Below are positions 32,961 through 45,229 of a DNA stretch of 64,000 nt, in pieces (position 1 is the first letter of the stretch; each line of letters begins with the position of its first letter). The position numbers and the translations under genes are program-made. Origin of the DNA: Perognathus longimembris pacificus (taxonomy: Eukaryota; Chordata; Mammalia; Rodentia; Heteromyidae); the NCBI RefSeq assembly GCF_023159225.1, contig NC_063161.1, positions 119,884,958 through 119,948,957 of the forward strand, given 5' to 3'. The notes beneath the pieces were generated by a model that did no database searches, had not been told where the DNA came from, and saw only the letters and a program-made list of their open reading frames with translations.

Positions 32961-34340
32961 AGGTTGACACCGGTATCTATATAGTACAAAGCCTGAGATG
33001 TCTAACTCTTCATTCTCTCCAGTTCTGCTCATTTTGTGTGGTTTCTGAAGGGAGCAGACAGTGAGAACAGAGATAACTTCTTAGTAGCTCTGGGCCATGT
33101 AATGTAGTTTTAAAGAATCTTTTTTAAAATGCTCTTTGGGCTCCTTCCTTTTTTTCTGTTTTCAGCATTAGGTCTTACTTCCCAATTCCTGGGCATTAGA
33201 AAGTCTCATTCAATAACGCAGATTACATAAAATTACATTTCAAATGAATCTTCAGAGAGAAAAGGGATTGGTATTAATTCATCTTAGTGCAATATTAGCT
33301 TGTTAAGCACTTCTTTTTATCATTACCTGAAAAGCTTCACAGATGTAATAGCTAATTTTAGGGTGTACATGACAATTTTGCTAATTCAGATCTGTACTAC
33401 AGATTGCAAAATCTAGACCAGTGCTATATAAACTATGAAAGAAGTATATAAAACAGCATCGGGTAGATCTGTTTATTTTATTGATGTAATCCATCCCCCT
33501 TTTTAGACATATCATATTAAAAATTGTGTCATGTTATTTTTCAGCTTGATTCCATCATCATATTAAAGAAGTTAAGGTGCTTTCAATGGGATATTGTTAC
33601 TAGGAAAATCATGAAAATGTAATGGATCCCTTATGATTTATATGTACAATATCTAATGCCAGGGCTTGGATTAGAATGACATACTCAAAATATAAATGTA
33701 GGTTATAACAGTAAAACTTACGAAAAAGTTCATGAGGTTAAGTGAGCTGCATGTAAAATGTTCTGCATTGATTCATAAGTGATTTCCTCAATATTTTTGC
33801 TCATAATTTATGTACCACTCACCCATATCTGTCCACTCCCAATACATATTTGAGGTGGCTTATTTTCTAGCTTTAACCTAATCCTATGCATAATTCAAGA
33901 TAAATAAACTATGAACTATGTATGATTTATTTTAGTCTTTGACTAAAGCTGTGCAAATATTTTCTTAAGTATTAAATGTTTCTAAATCACAGAGAATATA
34001 TTTAAATTCAGAGACTGAAAGTTGAAAGCAAATGGTACAAAAACCTTCAACCACTCCCTCTCCTCTTCCCCCACAAATGTTTAGAAAAAAGTATGAGAGA
34101 ATATAACCCCCCAACTGTTAGCAGAAGTTCTCTGAAGGGGTGAATGGGAAACACAAAAGGCAGGAAGTAGGAGTATAGTTGGGTATTAGGGGAGATAGAC
34201 AGCTTCCACTTGTAGTTTCTATGATGAATATGAGCTATTTGATTATGTATTTACAATTTGTTTATGCATTTGGACAAATATAGTTTTAGTTAGAAGATAT
34301 CATAGATCTTCATTATACACTTTGACAATAAAGATTTTTT
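32961..34340. other. Unique stretch, possibly conserved
   Basis: No repeat or gene. Around 33210-33430 the sequence is complex, AT-rich and free of simple repeats, the look of a conserved non-coding element, but conservation cannot be judged from one species. Confidence 0.35.
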
Positions 34341-34346
34341 TTTAAA

Positions 34347-34460
34347 GCCTGAAGTGGACCCCAAAGCAGTAGATTATTAGTTTTAAGCACAATGTTCAGA
34401 GACCATGTCCAGGCCCCGAGTTCAAGCCCTAGGACTGACACAAAAAAATTAAAACAAAAC
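34347..34460 (+). mobile_element. Geo-type monomer, diverged
   Basis: AAGCCTGAAGTGGACCCCAA, TTTTAAGCACAATGTTCAGAG and GAGTTCAAGCCCTAGGACTG make a right-monomer unit with an A-rich tail and no recognisable left monomer. No clear TSD. Confidence 0.7.
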
Positions 34461-34770
34461 AAATATACTAGTGTTAATAATAGTATGTTTAATTTTTGAC
34501 AGTAGCTTAGAATAAAGTTGGACAGATATCTAGTACTCCACAAACACTTATTGTTTGCTTATTAAAGGAAGGATGTTAAAAAAAAGAGTCCTACTTTTCT
34601 GTGAAATGTGATAACAATAAACCTATTTTCCTATTAATAAAAAAGATACATAGATCTTCATTAAAAAAGGCATCAATTAGAGACATTCATAATCCTGTAT
34701 GCGTATCAGTTATAGAATAATAAAGAAATCTACATTTTAGGCATGGAAAGATATTTACCATATATATTTG

Positions 34771-34994
34771 CTTTTGTAGGGCCTGTACTGGGGCTTAAAC
34801 TCAGGGCCTCAAGCACTCACTCAGTTTTATTACCCATAGCTGGCACTCTGTCACTTGGCTGTGCTTTCAATTTGGCATTTTGCTGGTTAGTCGGAAATAA
34901 AAGTCTCTTGGATTTTGCCTGAGTTGGCTTCAAACCATGATCCTCAGTTCCTGTGTAGCTAGGATTACAGGAATGAAGCATCAGTACCCAGCTA
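34771..34994 (-). mobile_element. B1/Geo-type dimeric SINE
   Basis: On the plus strand: TACTGGGGCTTAAACTCAGG, TCTGTCACTTGGCTGTGC, GTTGGCTTCAAACCATGATCC and GTAGCTAGGATTACAGGAAT. Imperfect flanks ACCATATATATTT and ATCATATATTTTT suggest a diverged TSD. Confidence 0.87.
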
Positions 34995-35009
34995 TCATAT
35001 ATTTTTATG

Positions 35010-37080
35010 TTTAAAAACTAAGAATATTAAAATGTGTGTTTGATAGGTCACAGTGTTGTAAAATTATTTATCTACCTATCATCTGCCTATCTATCTAGGA
35101 ATGTACATGTGTGCAGAGGAATTGCCCCAGGATGCTCCATATATTACAATTTAGCATGAACACCACTAGGTATAGATTGCAGGTGATCATTCTCCTTCCA
35201 TACTTCTGCAAATGTGTTTTCTTCTGCACCTTGGCTGCCTCCTTCTCTACTTCCTCTTCTCTTCCTTCCCCTCTTCCTCTGTTTGATCCTTCTCTCTGCT
35301 TACTTGTCTATATTTTCTTAATTTAACTATGTACAAGTTTAGTAATTAAAAAATTTTAGTCATAAAAAGTACATGTTGCCAGAAGATGAACACAGAGAGG
35401 TATTGCTGTAGAGAGGATTGAGAACTAGAGTCAACAGCTGGGTTATTATGAAAAAGAGAATATTAAATTAAATTTAAATGGGAATTATCATTCCCATTAC
35501 AAACATAAGAGAAAATAATACCACAAACCTACTGTCATGTCGATATGGAGAATTCTGATAAATCTGTCCACTTAGTTAAGAAACCTATGAGGGACTCTCA
35601 ATTCACATGCAGAATGTATTTTCACAGTCAATCTGAATAAAGAAATGGGAGCATAATACATGGTCTGAAGGTTTGACATGATCTATTTGATGTGATATCA
35701 AAGTGGTGTGACAGTCTAGTTAATAAGATCAATACACAGAGGATGGGTTTCTCATGCTTTGCTTTTAAAGAATATTTCATGTAAACCACTTTGTATTTCC
35801 ATGACAACACAAAGGGAACTCTGCAGGAGGTAATAGAAAAGAGAAGAATTAGCAGCTGTGGTTACTATTAATAATTGCCAGGGTAGCATTTATTACTTTT
35901 GGAAACTGCATAATCCTTGTTGTTGTCATTCAGCTGTGGCTTCAGATTTCAGTTGGTTTGGAAATCAAATGCTTTGGTTTATTTTGCTTGCATTGAGAAA
36001 GCCCCTACCCTACTCCAGTAATCCCAAGAAATGTCAAAGTACCTTTTGCTAGAAAGAGTACTCTGGTGTAGGAGACAATGCACAATCTGTTTAGCCTTAA
36101 GATACATACTTTATAAACTAAAATGTACCCAGTTTTTGGCTTCTAGTGATTTTGTTCAGGCATAGAATAGAACCAAATGTCCAGAGAAGCAGTTGTTCTT
36201 CCAAAACAAATAGTAAGGAAAACAATTGTTTCTCCTGCCCCCTCCTCCACTCCAGGAAGGCAAATGGTTCAAAAAGTGATGCCTCTAATTATTGCTTACT
36301 ATACTACTTAGGAATATATTTTATCATGAGTTAATGTCCGGAGGGCATTCTTGCACAATGGAGCTTCTGTACTATAAAGAAACAATGGTTCTCAAAAACA
36401 AACAAACAAAAAAGAGAGCATAAGAAGAGAGCAAAAGACAGAGCTGCTGAAGTCAGCCTGTAATTAGCCACATTTCCACCAAAATGCTTTCCTATTTTCC
36501 CAGTTGTCTCTGTAAATCAATTTAGAGCTGCCTGGTGTCGGCTCCAGGCAGACAGAGTGGAATCACAGTCCTTCAAAGAGGTGTGAGGTTTCTCTCATTT
36601 ATCATCTGAGGGTGCTTGCTTCAAAGCCTAGTTGAAGGACTACTTAAAGGAAAACAAATCTAAACAAAACGAGACTGTGTTGCCTAGATTTGGATGAAAA
36701 TATTGAGAATGTGCAGCAGAAAATTCCCAGTGATTTGTGAGAAACTTCACAATGAGATTAGGAAAAAAATCCAAAACAATCAGTCACATCCACCAATAAA
36801 TATAAGCAATGAGACTGGAATAGAAATGTAAACTTTATTGGAACCTATGATTGGTATAGGAATTGGTATTCTCAGCTTTGTCCTTCAGCAAATAAACTAC
36901 TCACTCCTGAATTTCTGTGGAGGCTGCCAAGCCTGAGAGCCTTGCTATACTCATTGGTTCCCATTCAACCCTGTAAATATTCAGCTATCTGTGGCATTGA
37001 GAATGTGATTATGTGATAAGAATTTGGATTCTCTGAGAAAGAAAGACTTGGAGTTTGGAAATTTAGAGTGTGAAAATATA
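35010..37080. other. Mostly unique non-coding stretch
   Basis: No named repeat. Simple (ATCT)n-like patches near 35070-35097 and an (AAAC)n patch near 36395. The block 36440-36700 is complex, non-repetitive and a possible conserved element. Confidence 0.4.
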
Positions 37081-37083
37081 TTT

Positions 37084-37167
37084 GCCTATATGTGTGTATA
37101 TGCTTGTACACATATGCATACACACATATATTATATACACTTATATGTGTATGTGTGTGTGTGTGTC
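37084..37167. repeat. TG/TA-rich microsatellite
   Basis: Alternating TGTGTA, ACACAT and a terminal pure TG run (37151-37166). The frame at 37024-37215 is an artefact of it. Confidence 0.9.
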
Positions 37168-37980
37168 TCCAGCTCTCAGGAAGAACAAATCCCTAATTTG
37201 AGTCACAAGAAATAGTGGAGCAAGAAGTTTTTAAGGCCAAGAAAGAGGTCTAGTCCCAAGCCATGAAGCATCATCACTCAATGAGATTTTGGAATAATGT
37301 TTTCAAGCATTTTTCAGTCTGTGGACATCTGTTTACTTACTGGGAAACACCTGAGGGGCAAAGAAAACTCCTGTAATCCAGACATCTGGTCATATTCTTG
37401 TTCCAGCATCTGTTCTTCTTTACCCTTCCTCCCTAGACCACCAGGCCAGTGGCATTTGCTGCTATCTGATCCCTGCCTATTGTAGGAAATCTATTTTACC
37501 AGGCCACCCAGGATATTTGCAATACGTTCACAGAGATTATTAAATAAATATTTGTGAAATAATATTTACCTGAAGTTCCCTTTGGTTCTTTTAGTCTATT
37601 CAGTTTTCTTTTTAAAAAAAATATCACTTGTCATGAGTAACTAAATTAGTTTTTATGTCTCATTAATGAATTGTGTCCTGCTGGTTGAAAACACTATACT
37701 AGAATGTATTAACTGTAAGGGCAAGAATTCCAATCACTCTATCCCTACTAACACTTTGTTATGCAATGAGAGTTTGCTGAACAAATGAATGGTGAATGAG
37801 AATATGAATGAGTTGAAGCTAATACTCTATATTCTTTATGTAAAACAAGACTATATTCCAACCTGGATAAATGATATATTTAAAAATCAATCAGGAAATA
37901 TGCAATCATAAAATAAAAAGTTAATATCACCCTTCTGTAGGTAATTTTAGGTACTTGGGGAAGATTATTGCCTATTGATC
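37168..37980. other. Unique non-coding stretch
   Basis: No repeat or gene recognised. Confidence 0.45.
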
Positions 37981-37982
37981 AA

Positions 37983-38015
<33 letters not shown>
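37983..38015. repeat. (TAG)11 microsatellite
   Basis: Eleven perfect TAG units. Confidence 0.97.
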
Positions 38016-38017
<2 letters not shown>

Positions 38018-38019
38018 TA

Positions 38020-39395
38020 ATAACATTACAGCTTTGACCAGAACAACAATAATATCCCCTACTACTTATTAATCAGTTCTCATATGCCAGTCGTTTTGGT
38101 GTAACAGAGGAGTTATGAAGGGGGTGCAGCTAGGCCCTGCTGTTGAAAAGCTTCTGCTAGAGTACTCTTCTCATTTCCCAGGGACCTGAAATGACCAAAT
38201 GGTCCTTAATTATAATGCCAGGTACAATGATCATTTTGGCTAGTATGGGAAAGGTGAAAATGACATCTATCAAATAGATACTCAGGGAACAGAAAAGAAA
38301 GGCAAGAGGAAGGAGATAGAAAGTACATCAGAGCTGTTAAAAAGTTATGCAGGACTACCCCCTTTGTCCCTAATGGAAGATACTGTATCATCCTGTGAAA
38401 AAGTCCCTGTGACTGCCAGAGAATATGTCATGCTGTGAGAGCTCTCGGTGGATGGCATTGGTCAAGTTGCATGTTCTTTCTTGGCCTCTGCAATAAAATG
38501 GGGATCTATTTTTATCAGGCCATTTTAAAGTGGAGGTTACACATATAACTGCCTATAGTGTGCCAGTTATAACTGCAATCGGTTAAGGGTCTAAAACAAT
38601 AAGGAGCTGTGTGAACTGGAAAGACTGAAATGATGGTTCCATTTCAGGACATTCAAATTTGAATTCTGAAAATACAGTTCAAATCTGAAGGGGAGCATTG
38701 CTTGCATGCACACCACCTTGCAACCAAATAAGATAAAGTCAGAAATTGTAAAATGCCTCTCACAGTGCTCAGTACATAGTGAGTATTCCATAAATTAGAG
38801 CTATTTTTAGCAATTATTTCATCATATTTTTTAAAGTCACTGCAACCATTCACAGATTCTCTTTAATAGAGGAAATCAGTAGTCTCAGAACAATTTCTTC
38901 ACATGCCTCAGTTAATGATATCACTAGAAGTAAACAAGCCTGGGCCAATCTAGCAATAAATAGAGAAGGCTGCAGGAGGTTGTTTGCAAATGAGAGAATT
39001 ATGAGTAATATGAATAATCTCATGTTTGGTAAACCAGAAATTGTGTTGGTTAGTTGGAAGACTTTAGGAGAAACCCCTGGGTGCAGGCTTCAAGGAATCC
39101 CTATACCATATCAGTGATATGTAGCAAGGCAATTGCCTAGGGAAGTAGAAAGGAACAGATTCCTTGCAGTTATTAAACACTCCCTGTCCAGGGCATAGGA
39201 TTCGTTTCATACACTGGCATCACACAGGTAAATTTAACCAGCCTGGGCTTCAAGTGTTGAGATGGTAATGAGTTACCATGGAGGCTTCCACCAGTACTCT
39301 GCAGTGTACACCCTTCTTCTCACCAAACAAGCCCATGCTTTCAAGTTAGTGCCTTTCCTCCCTCTGTGTCATCTACCTTCCTGATTTCCATCTGT
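38020..39395. other. Mostly unique stretch with MIR-like scraps
   Basis: 38440-38600 and 38745-38815 (CACAGTGCTCAGTACATAGTG, then AGTATTCCATAAATTAGAGC) look like MIR 3' ends on the plus strand. Nothing else recognised. Confidence 0.4.
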
Positions 39396-39407
39396 CTAAA
39401 AATCAGG

Positions 39408-40692
39408 ACTGCATCCTCTCCAACATTTGTTATTGTTAGTTTTCTTAATAATGGCCATTCTAACTGGAGTGAAATGGGATCTCAGTGTTATTTCGATTTG
39501 CATTTCCTTTACAGCCAGAGATGTTGAACATTTCTTCATATGTCTATTGGCCGTTTTTACTTCTTCTGAGAAGTCTCTCTTTAAGTCATTAGTCCACATA
39601 TGATTTAGGTTGTGGTTTCTTTGAGGATTTATTTTTGGACAGTTTATTTTTTTGAGCTCTAAGTATATTTTGGATATTAGAACCTTGTCTCTAATTCTGT
39701 GAGCTTTCTGTTGAGCTTGTGAGCTATATCCTTTACCACAGAGAAACTTTTAAGTTTGTTGTAATCCCAACTGTTGGTGGGAATGTAAGCTTGTTCAAAC
39801 ACTCTGGAAAGCAGCAGGAGGGTCCTCAAAAAAAACTAAACATAGTACTACCCTATGATCCAGCAATTATGTTCATGGACATTTATCCAACAGAGTACAA
39901 ACAAGGATACACTAGTCCTACCAGCACAACCAGGTGTTTTTTTCAACATTATTTACTATAGCCAAAATGTGAAATCAGCCCAGATTCCCCTCAACAGATC
40001 AAGAAAATGTGGTATAAATACACGATGGACTTCTGCTCATCCATCAGAAAGAATGATATCGTACCATTCGTGAGGAAAGGGAAAGACTTGGAAAAAATAA
40101 TATTTAGTGAAGTAAGCCAGACCCAGAGAAACATAGGTTGCATGGGTTCCTTCATTTGTGGGAGCTAGAATGTGCCTATAAATCTATTAGTAAACACAAT
40201 GGGGGGGGCACAACTGGCAATTATAAATGAATTTACTGAAGTATAATAGACTCTAAGGAGAGCTCAAATAGTATAATACTTTAGAAAGACTACATCAAAG
40301 CCCAACAAAGTAAGTACCAGGAAATGCATACTTGCAAGAGGGGAGGGGCCAAAGGAGAGGAATAAAAGATGAAGGGGGGGGGGAAGGGTATAATGTAGGC
40401 AAGAATTCATGGCATTTACCACAGCTTTGAGAAAAATAAGGAAAGGGATGGGTTGAAGTGGGGTGAAGATGTTGAAGGGATGGCACAGATCCACATGCAT
40501 TGTACACATAAACTGTTTTGTTAAACAGCAAACAAATTCAATAACATAACCTAAAAATTAAGAAAAGTGAGGTAAGGGATAAGTGAGAATGTTGAAAGGG
40601 ATGACACTTATCAGGAGGCACTGTATTCATAAACTCCTTCACTGAATGGCAACTCTTTTGTACAACTACTTAAAAGATAATAAAAAATATTT
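39408..40692 (+). mobile_element. LINE-1, 5'-truncated, with 5' inversion
   Basis: The 3' segment (39770-40692, plus) runs from GTTGGTGGGAATGTAAGCTT through the ORF2 C-terminus to a 3' UTR ending in an A-rich tail. The 5' segment (39408-39769) is on the minus strand and encodes the piece just upstream in ORF2, including RHMKKCSTSLAVKEMQIE and NNNKCWRGC. Flanks TAAAAATCAGG (about 39397-39407) and TAAAATCAGG (about 40693-40703) look like a TSD. ORF2 is broken by stops and frameshifts. Confidence 0.88.
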
Positions 40693-40703
40693 TTAAAATC
40701 AGG

Positions 40704-41623
40704 TCAAGAGTGTGGTTCCAATCTCATTTGTCCTGCTTGGTGTCTCATACCTTTACTCCTTTCCCTGATGAACTCCCATGGGTTCCAAATGGTCCAAATG
40801 GCTTCCCACTCTTCTTTCCACTTCTCCATCTCTTGTCTCTCATAGAAATGTGACATTCTGCTTGACTTCTGCCCCCACTTCACAGGGTCCATCACACTTC
40901 CTAGAAAGCTCCCCGGAGAGCAATAAAAAGTGCTGTCAGAGTCCAGCCCACCTGCAGCATCTCCAGTACACATCCTCTTGTCTGCCCTCCTCTTTTGATT
41001 CCTGGCTTTGTAAATCTTTTAGCACATGTTGTCAAAACCCTGGCAGATCTCCCCAAATCCTTTCCTGATAACACTCATTCTCTTTAAACAACCTGGCAGC
41101 ACTTCTAAGTGAGAAAAAGCCCTAAAATAAAATGCACCGTGTTTAGTCTCTAAGGTCATTTCCTGGCTTTGTCCTGCAGTTTCTGTTTCCTCTAGCTAAT
41201 CACCAAGCGACAGTCCTAGATTTATTGTGCAGGCTACTTGAAAGTTTGAGTGAGCCTCTCAGGCTAGACAAACCAGCCCCTCCATCACTCTGGTCCCCAC
41301 ATCCCAGGCATTGTCACCTGTTATGATTTAGTGTAGGGACTTGAGGTACAACTGGAGTCAGAGCCAGATCTTTGTTGTTGGAGCTATTTGAAAGAGGCCT
41401 AACAGCCTGGTGTCAGAGCTGAGCATTGTGCATGTGTAGAGTCCCCCGGTTAATGCCTGCCTGGGGAACAGCCACTGCTCATGTCCCAGGCAGTCACTGG
41501 TAATAGAACCTTGTGTCCTTCATGACCCACACATCATTTGCAACACTCAGTAGGTGACAATTTTTAACAGTGATATCTAACATCTTAAGTGGACTACTTA
41601 TTTTCATTACAACAAGCATTTAC
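40704..41623. other. Unique stretch, GC-richer
   Basis: No repeat named. Frames on both strands at 40704-41068 overlap without a domain. The block 41240-41560 is relatively GC-rich but lacks a CpG cluster. Confidence 0.4.
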
Positions 41624-41631
41624 AAGAACAT

Positions 41632-41905
41632 GTTTTTTTTTTTTTCTTTTCTTTTCTTTTTTAGTGCAGGCCCTGGGACTTGAATTCAGGGCAGAGGTGC
41701 TATCCCTGAGCTTTTGTGCTTAACTAGCACTCTACCATTCGAACCACAGTTCTACTTATAGCTTTGTTTTTGTGGGGGGTGCTTTATTGAAGATAAGAGT
41801 CTCCTGGACTTTCCTGCCTAGGCTGACTTTGGAAAGTGATCCCTAGACTTCAGCCTCCTGGGTTTCTAGGGTTACAGATGTGAGCCACTGGCACCCAGCT
41901 GAGTT
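41632..41905 (-). mobile_element. B1/Geo-type dimeric SINE
   Basis: On the plus strand: T-rich tail with CTTTT units, GGGACTTGAATTCAGGGCAG, CTCTACCATTCGAACCACAG, AGTCTCCTGGACTTTCCTGC, CAGCCTCCTGGGTTTCTAGG, ATGTGAGCCACTGGCACC. An 8-bp TSD (AAGAACAT) lies at 41624-41631 and 41906-41913. Confidence 0.92.
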
Positions 41906-42059
41906 AAGAACATTTTAACATAATTTTTAGAGATTCCATAGCTTAAGCATTCCAACCTGATCCCAACAGACCACAGAATTCATGATCTGGTATCTAATCT
42001 CTTCTCTTTGCTGAGCCCTGAGCTTGCAATGCTGAATGGCACCTGATCATAAGGAGTAG

Positions 42060-42245
42060 AAACCATAGTCAAATTTACTGAGCACTTAAGAAATTCTAGG
42101 CATTTCTTTAGGTACTATAGCAGTTACTGCATTTAACCCCACAACAACTATGGAACTAGTTGTGATTGTTAAGTTCTAGTTTACAATTGTAGAAATGTGA
42201 TTCCAAGACAGAACTTGAATTCAAACAGTCATTGGATTTTTAATC
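42060..42245 (+). repeat. MIR SINE remnant
   Basis: TTTACTGAGCACTTAAGAAAT, AGGTACTATAGCAGTTACTG and TTTAACCCCACAACAACTATG keep the MIR order. Confidence 0.75.
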
Positions 42246-42249
42246 CTGA

Positions 42250-43070
42250 TACTAGCTAAAATTGCTTGAGTGTGTGTGCGCGCACCTGTGCATATGTGGG
42301 GTGGTTGGGAGAGCAGGGTGAAACAAATAAACAGTTTCATTATTGTGTGGCCAACCCAGAGCATAAGTTACTCAAAGCATAGTCTGGGGGCACAGATTTG
42401 GCTTGAATTAAACTTGAGGGCATTTGCATTGGCATGTCTGAGTAAGTGAATTGGAGGCGAACTTCGATGGAGTAGAAAATTTACCACATTACAATATTTA
42501 ATGGAGTTCTGTAAAGAGCACAATATAGACACCAGGAATAGCAAATGAAAAGACCTCAAAGGCATGGTAGGATTTCAACAAGCACTAATTCCTTAGGAAA
42601 GGAGTATGGCACAAAGTCACACTACAGTAGAGAAGAGACAGAAGTGAAGAGCCCTTTAAATTGTTCTATCACGTTAGCAATTTATTCTGAAAGATATGGG
42701 GAGCTGTGAAGGGTTTCCAGCAGAAGAGTCCTGTGATCACACGGGTGTTTGAGATAAAGAGGGACCCAACTGGCTGCACACAAAGGGCAGCCCATCTTCT
42801 AGACTCTCCTTAAATTTCCCACGAGCCAGTGGTCTTTGGTAACTATACCCACCTGGACAAAGACTGCCCTTTACTGGTTCGTGTCTTTCTTATGCTGAAT
42901 TCTTATTCTGCTGTGGATGGCATCACTTCTAGATTTCTCAGTACATGCCTGGAACTGTTGTAGGAGCCTTGTGAATATCCACTCATTTAGTTTGTATGAG
43001 ATAAACACAGGTGAATGAATAGTAGCATGACTATAGTTTTGCAGATAGGAAGCTACTAGTAAGTAAAATG
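42250..43070. other. Mostly unique stretch
   Basis: No gene. 42690-42760 (GGGGAGCTGTGAAGGGTTTC, then GTCCTGTGATCACACGGG) resembles an ancient mammalian-wide repeat motif but I cannot name it. Confidence 0.4.
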
Positions 43071-43077
43071 AGCTCTT

Positions 43078-43258
43078 TCAGAAAAGAAGGGAAGAGGAAG
43101 GGAGGGAGAGAAGCAAGGAAGAAAAAGAGAAAGAAGGAAGGGGGATAAGGAGGAGGGAGGGAGGAAATGAAAAGAAGGAAGAAAGAGGAGGAGGAAGGGG
43201 AAAATGAGGAGGAGGGAGAAAAGGAGGAGGAAGAGGAGGAAAAGAACAACAGCAACAA
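43078..43258. repeat. Polypurine GGA/GAA tract
   Basis: About 170 nt on the plus strand with almost only purines, ending in (AAC)n. The minus-strand frame at 43031-43318 translates as a serine/phenylalanine repeat and is an artefact. Confidence 0.95.
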
Positions 43259-43927
43259 CAAAGAAGCAGATGTATAATATCTTCTATGAGATGCTGTGTA
43301 GCTAAATGCTAACTTCACCAGTCACTACCTACTCCCCACTCCTACTAGCACTTTTTGCCAGAGAAACCCTTTCTGTGAGGAAAATATAAGACCTTGTTCC
43401 TTGGCCTCTACACAAAACATCAAGTTTGCCATGAAAATCCCCCTCTGCCTCCAATAAACAAAGAAGCCAAAATTACTATTTTATTCAGAATACATATATA
43501 TGCATATACAAACTTGACAAGTAGAAAATCTTATTCGTCATTGACATGCTGAGTCTATTATTTTTTAATTAAAGAGTAAGCTGGTAAATGATTTTAAATA
43601 AGTTTAAAATTAGTGAGCAATAATGACAAGGGATGTGCTTTTTTCTTTTAAAAAATCAATCAAAAGGTCATTAGAAATAATAACAATATCTATCAATGTT
43701 TGAGAATTCACAGAGACAGCTATACAAAGTCAGCACAAGACTGATACACAGAGCACAGACCAGGTAAACATCAGTTCCATTACCTGGTTCCCCCAGAATA
43801 GCACTCAGTCTGTTGGTCAGCTTCAATATGAGGGTTTGGAACTTTTAGCCAGACAACATAGGACTCAAAGAACAAATTGCCTGTGTTGTACAGAGCTAGT
43901 GGTAAATTGGTGAATGTTTGACAATTA

Positions 43928-44480
43928 GAACTTCTATAGTCTCCCTCATAAAGAAAAATTAGCACAGGTTTAGCACAGGTCACAGCAGAGGATCACAAAA
44001 GCCTAATAGCTATGCCCTTATGAACACATAAGATGATGCTAAGTGAAATAATTCCATGTTATGGAAACGACTGTTATATCACTGTTGTAATTACTTTCAG
44101 CATGCCATCTGAAACCGTAGCTTCTATTGTTGATGATCCTCTTGTATCCCTTTCCTGTGGTTGTACCCGCACTATCACTGTATCTCATCTGAGTACACTG
44201 GATAATGTATATACAGGTATTAGAACTAGGAAAGTGAAAGGGAATATCAAAATCGAGAGACAAAGGATAAAAAGACAAACGACTCCAAAAGCAATACTTG
44301 CAAAACCATTTGTTGTAAACCAACTGAACAACTCATGGGGGGAGAGGGAAAGGGGGAGTGGGGAGGGGGAATGAGGGAGGAGGCAACAAACAGTACAAGA
44401 AATATACCCAAGGCCTAACGTATGAAACTGTAACCTCTCTGAACATCAGTTTGACAATAAATAAGAAAAAAAATTAAAAA
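43928..44480 (+). mobile_element. LINE-1 3' end (ORF2 stop region and 3' UTR only)
   Basis: It begins in the last ORF2 codons (TCTATAGTCTCCCTCATAAA) and continues through the 3' UTR, closely matching 52105-52620. It includes a G-rich polypurine stretch (44336-44392) and ends GTAACCTCTCTGAACATCAG plus an A-rich tail. The 113-codon frame at 44033-44374 lies in the 3' UTR and is not a gene. Confidence 0.9.
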
Positions 44481-44489
44481 AAGAATTGG

Positions 44490-45229
44490 CAAGGCACAGT
44501 CACTAAAAAGATAGATAAAATGGCAGGAACTAGCAATCCTAAATCTCAATATTAATGGAATTAACTCTCCAATTAGGGAGTGACTAGTTGGATAAAACAG
44601 CAAGATTCAACTTTCTGCTGTCTTCAAGACACATCTTGCCCACAAAAATAAACATATTCTGAAACTGAAAAAAAAAAGAACTTCTGAAAGGAAGGGGCAG
44701 AGGAAGGAGAAAGGGAAAGCAAGAGGAAAGGGAGACAAGGAGAGGGAGGGAGGAAGGGAAGAAAGAAGGGAGGGGAGGAAGATACAAGAACAAGCTCTGA
44801 TTTGTAGTGTGCATCAATTGCTGTAGTGTAAATGCTGTCATGATGACTGATTTCAAGACACTAATGAATGCCAGAGAACCTAAGACTTAAACTACTTATG
44901 CACAATCAGATCACATAGGTCATTGATGGTTTCAGTCCACAGGTGGTCCAGGAGGGGTGGACTATGTTCAGCCTGAGTGACTTCCATGTGGCTCCTAAAG
45001 CTTGATTTATTCCATGAACACCCTTGTATTAACCCACCATCTCTTAGGGTTCTTCAATCCAAGTTATCTTGAACTCAATCCATGTTAATTGATTAAAGCT
45101 TTGAATGGGAGTTAAAGCTAGGAGATACACATATCTCTTTCAAGAGAAGATACTTCCATCTAAATTCCCCAATTCTCGCAGACATGATTTCAAATCTCTC
45201 CACTCTTTAATTAACAGAGGAGTGTTCTC
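44490..45229. other. Unique stretch with a GA-rich tract
   Basis: 44680-44786 is a GGAA/GGGA polypurine tract of about 105 nt. The rest is unique with no gene. Confidence 0.5.

Noticed and set aside
41240..41560. CpG island or promoter
   Set aside because: GC is only modestly raised and CpG dinucleotides are sparse.
44033..44374. 113-codon plus-strand frame
   Set aside because: It lies in the L1 3' UTR and reads into the G-rich tract; the same sequence appears in the other L1 copies.
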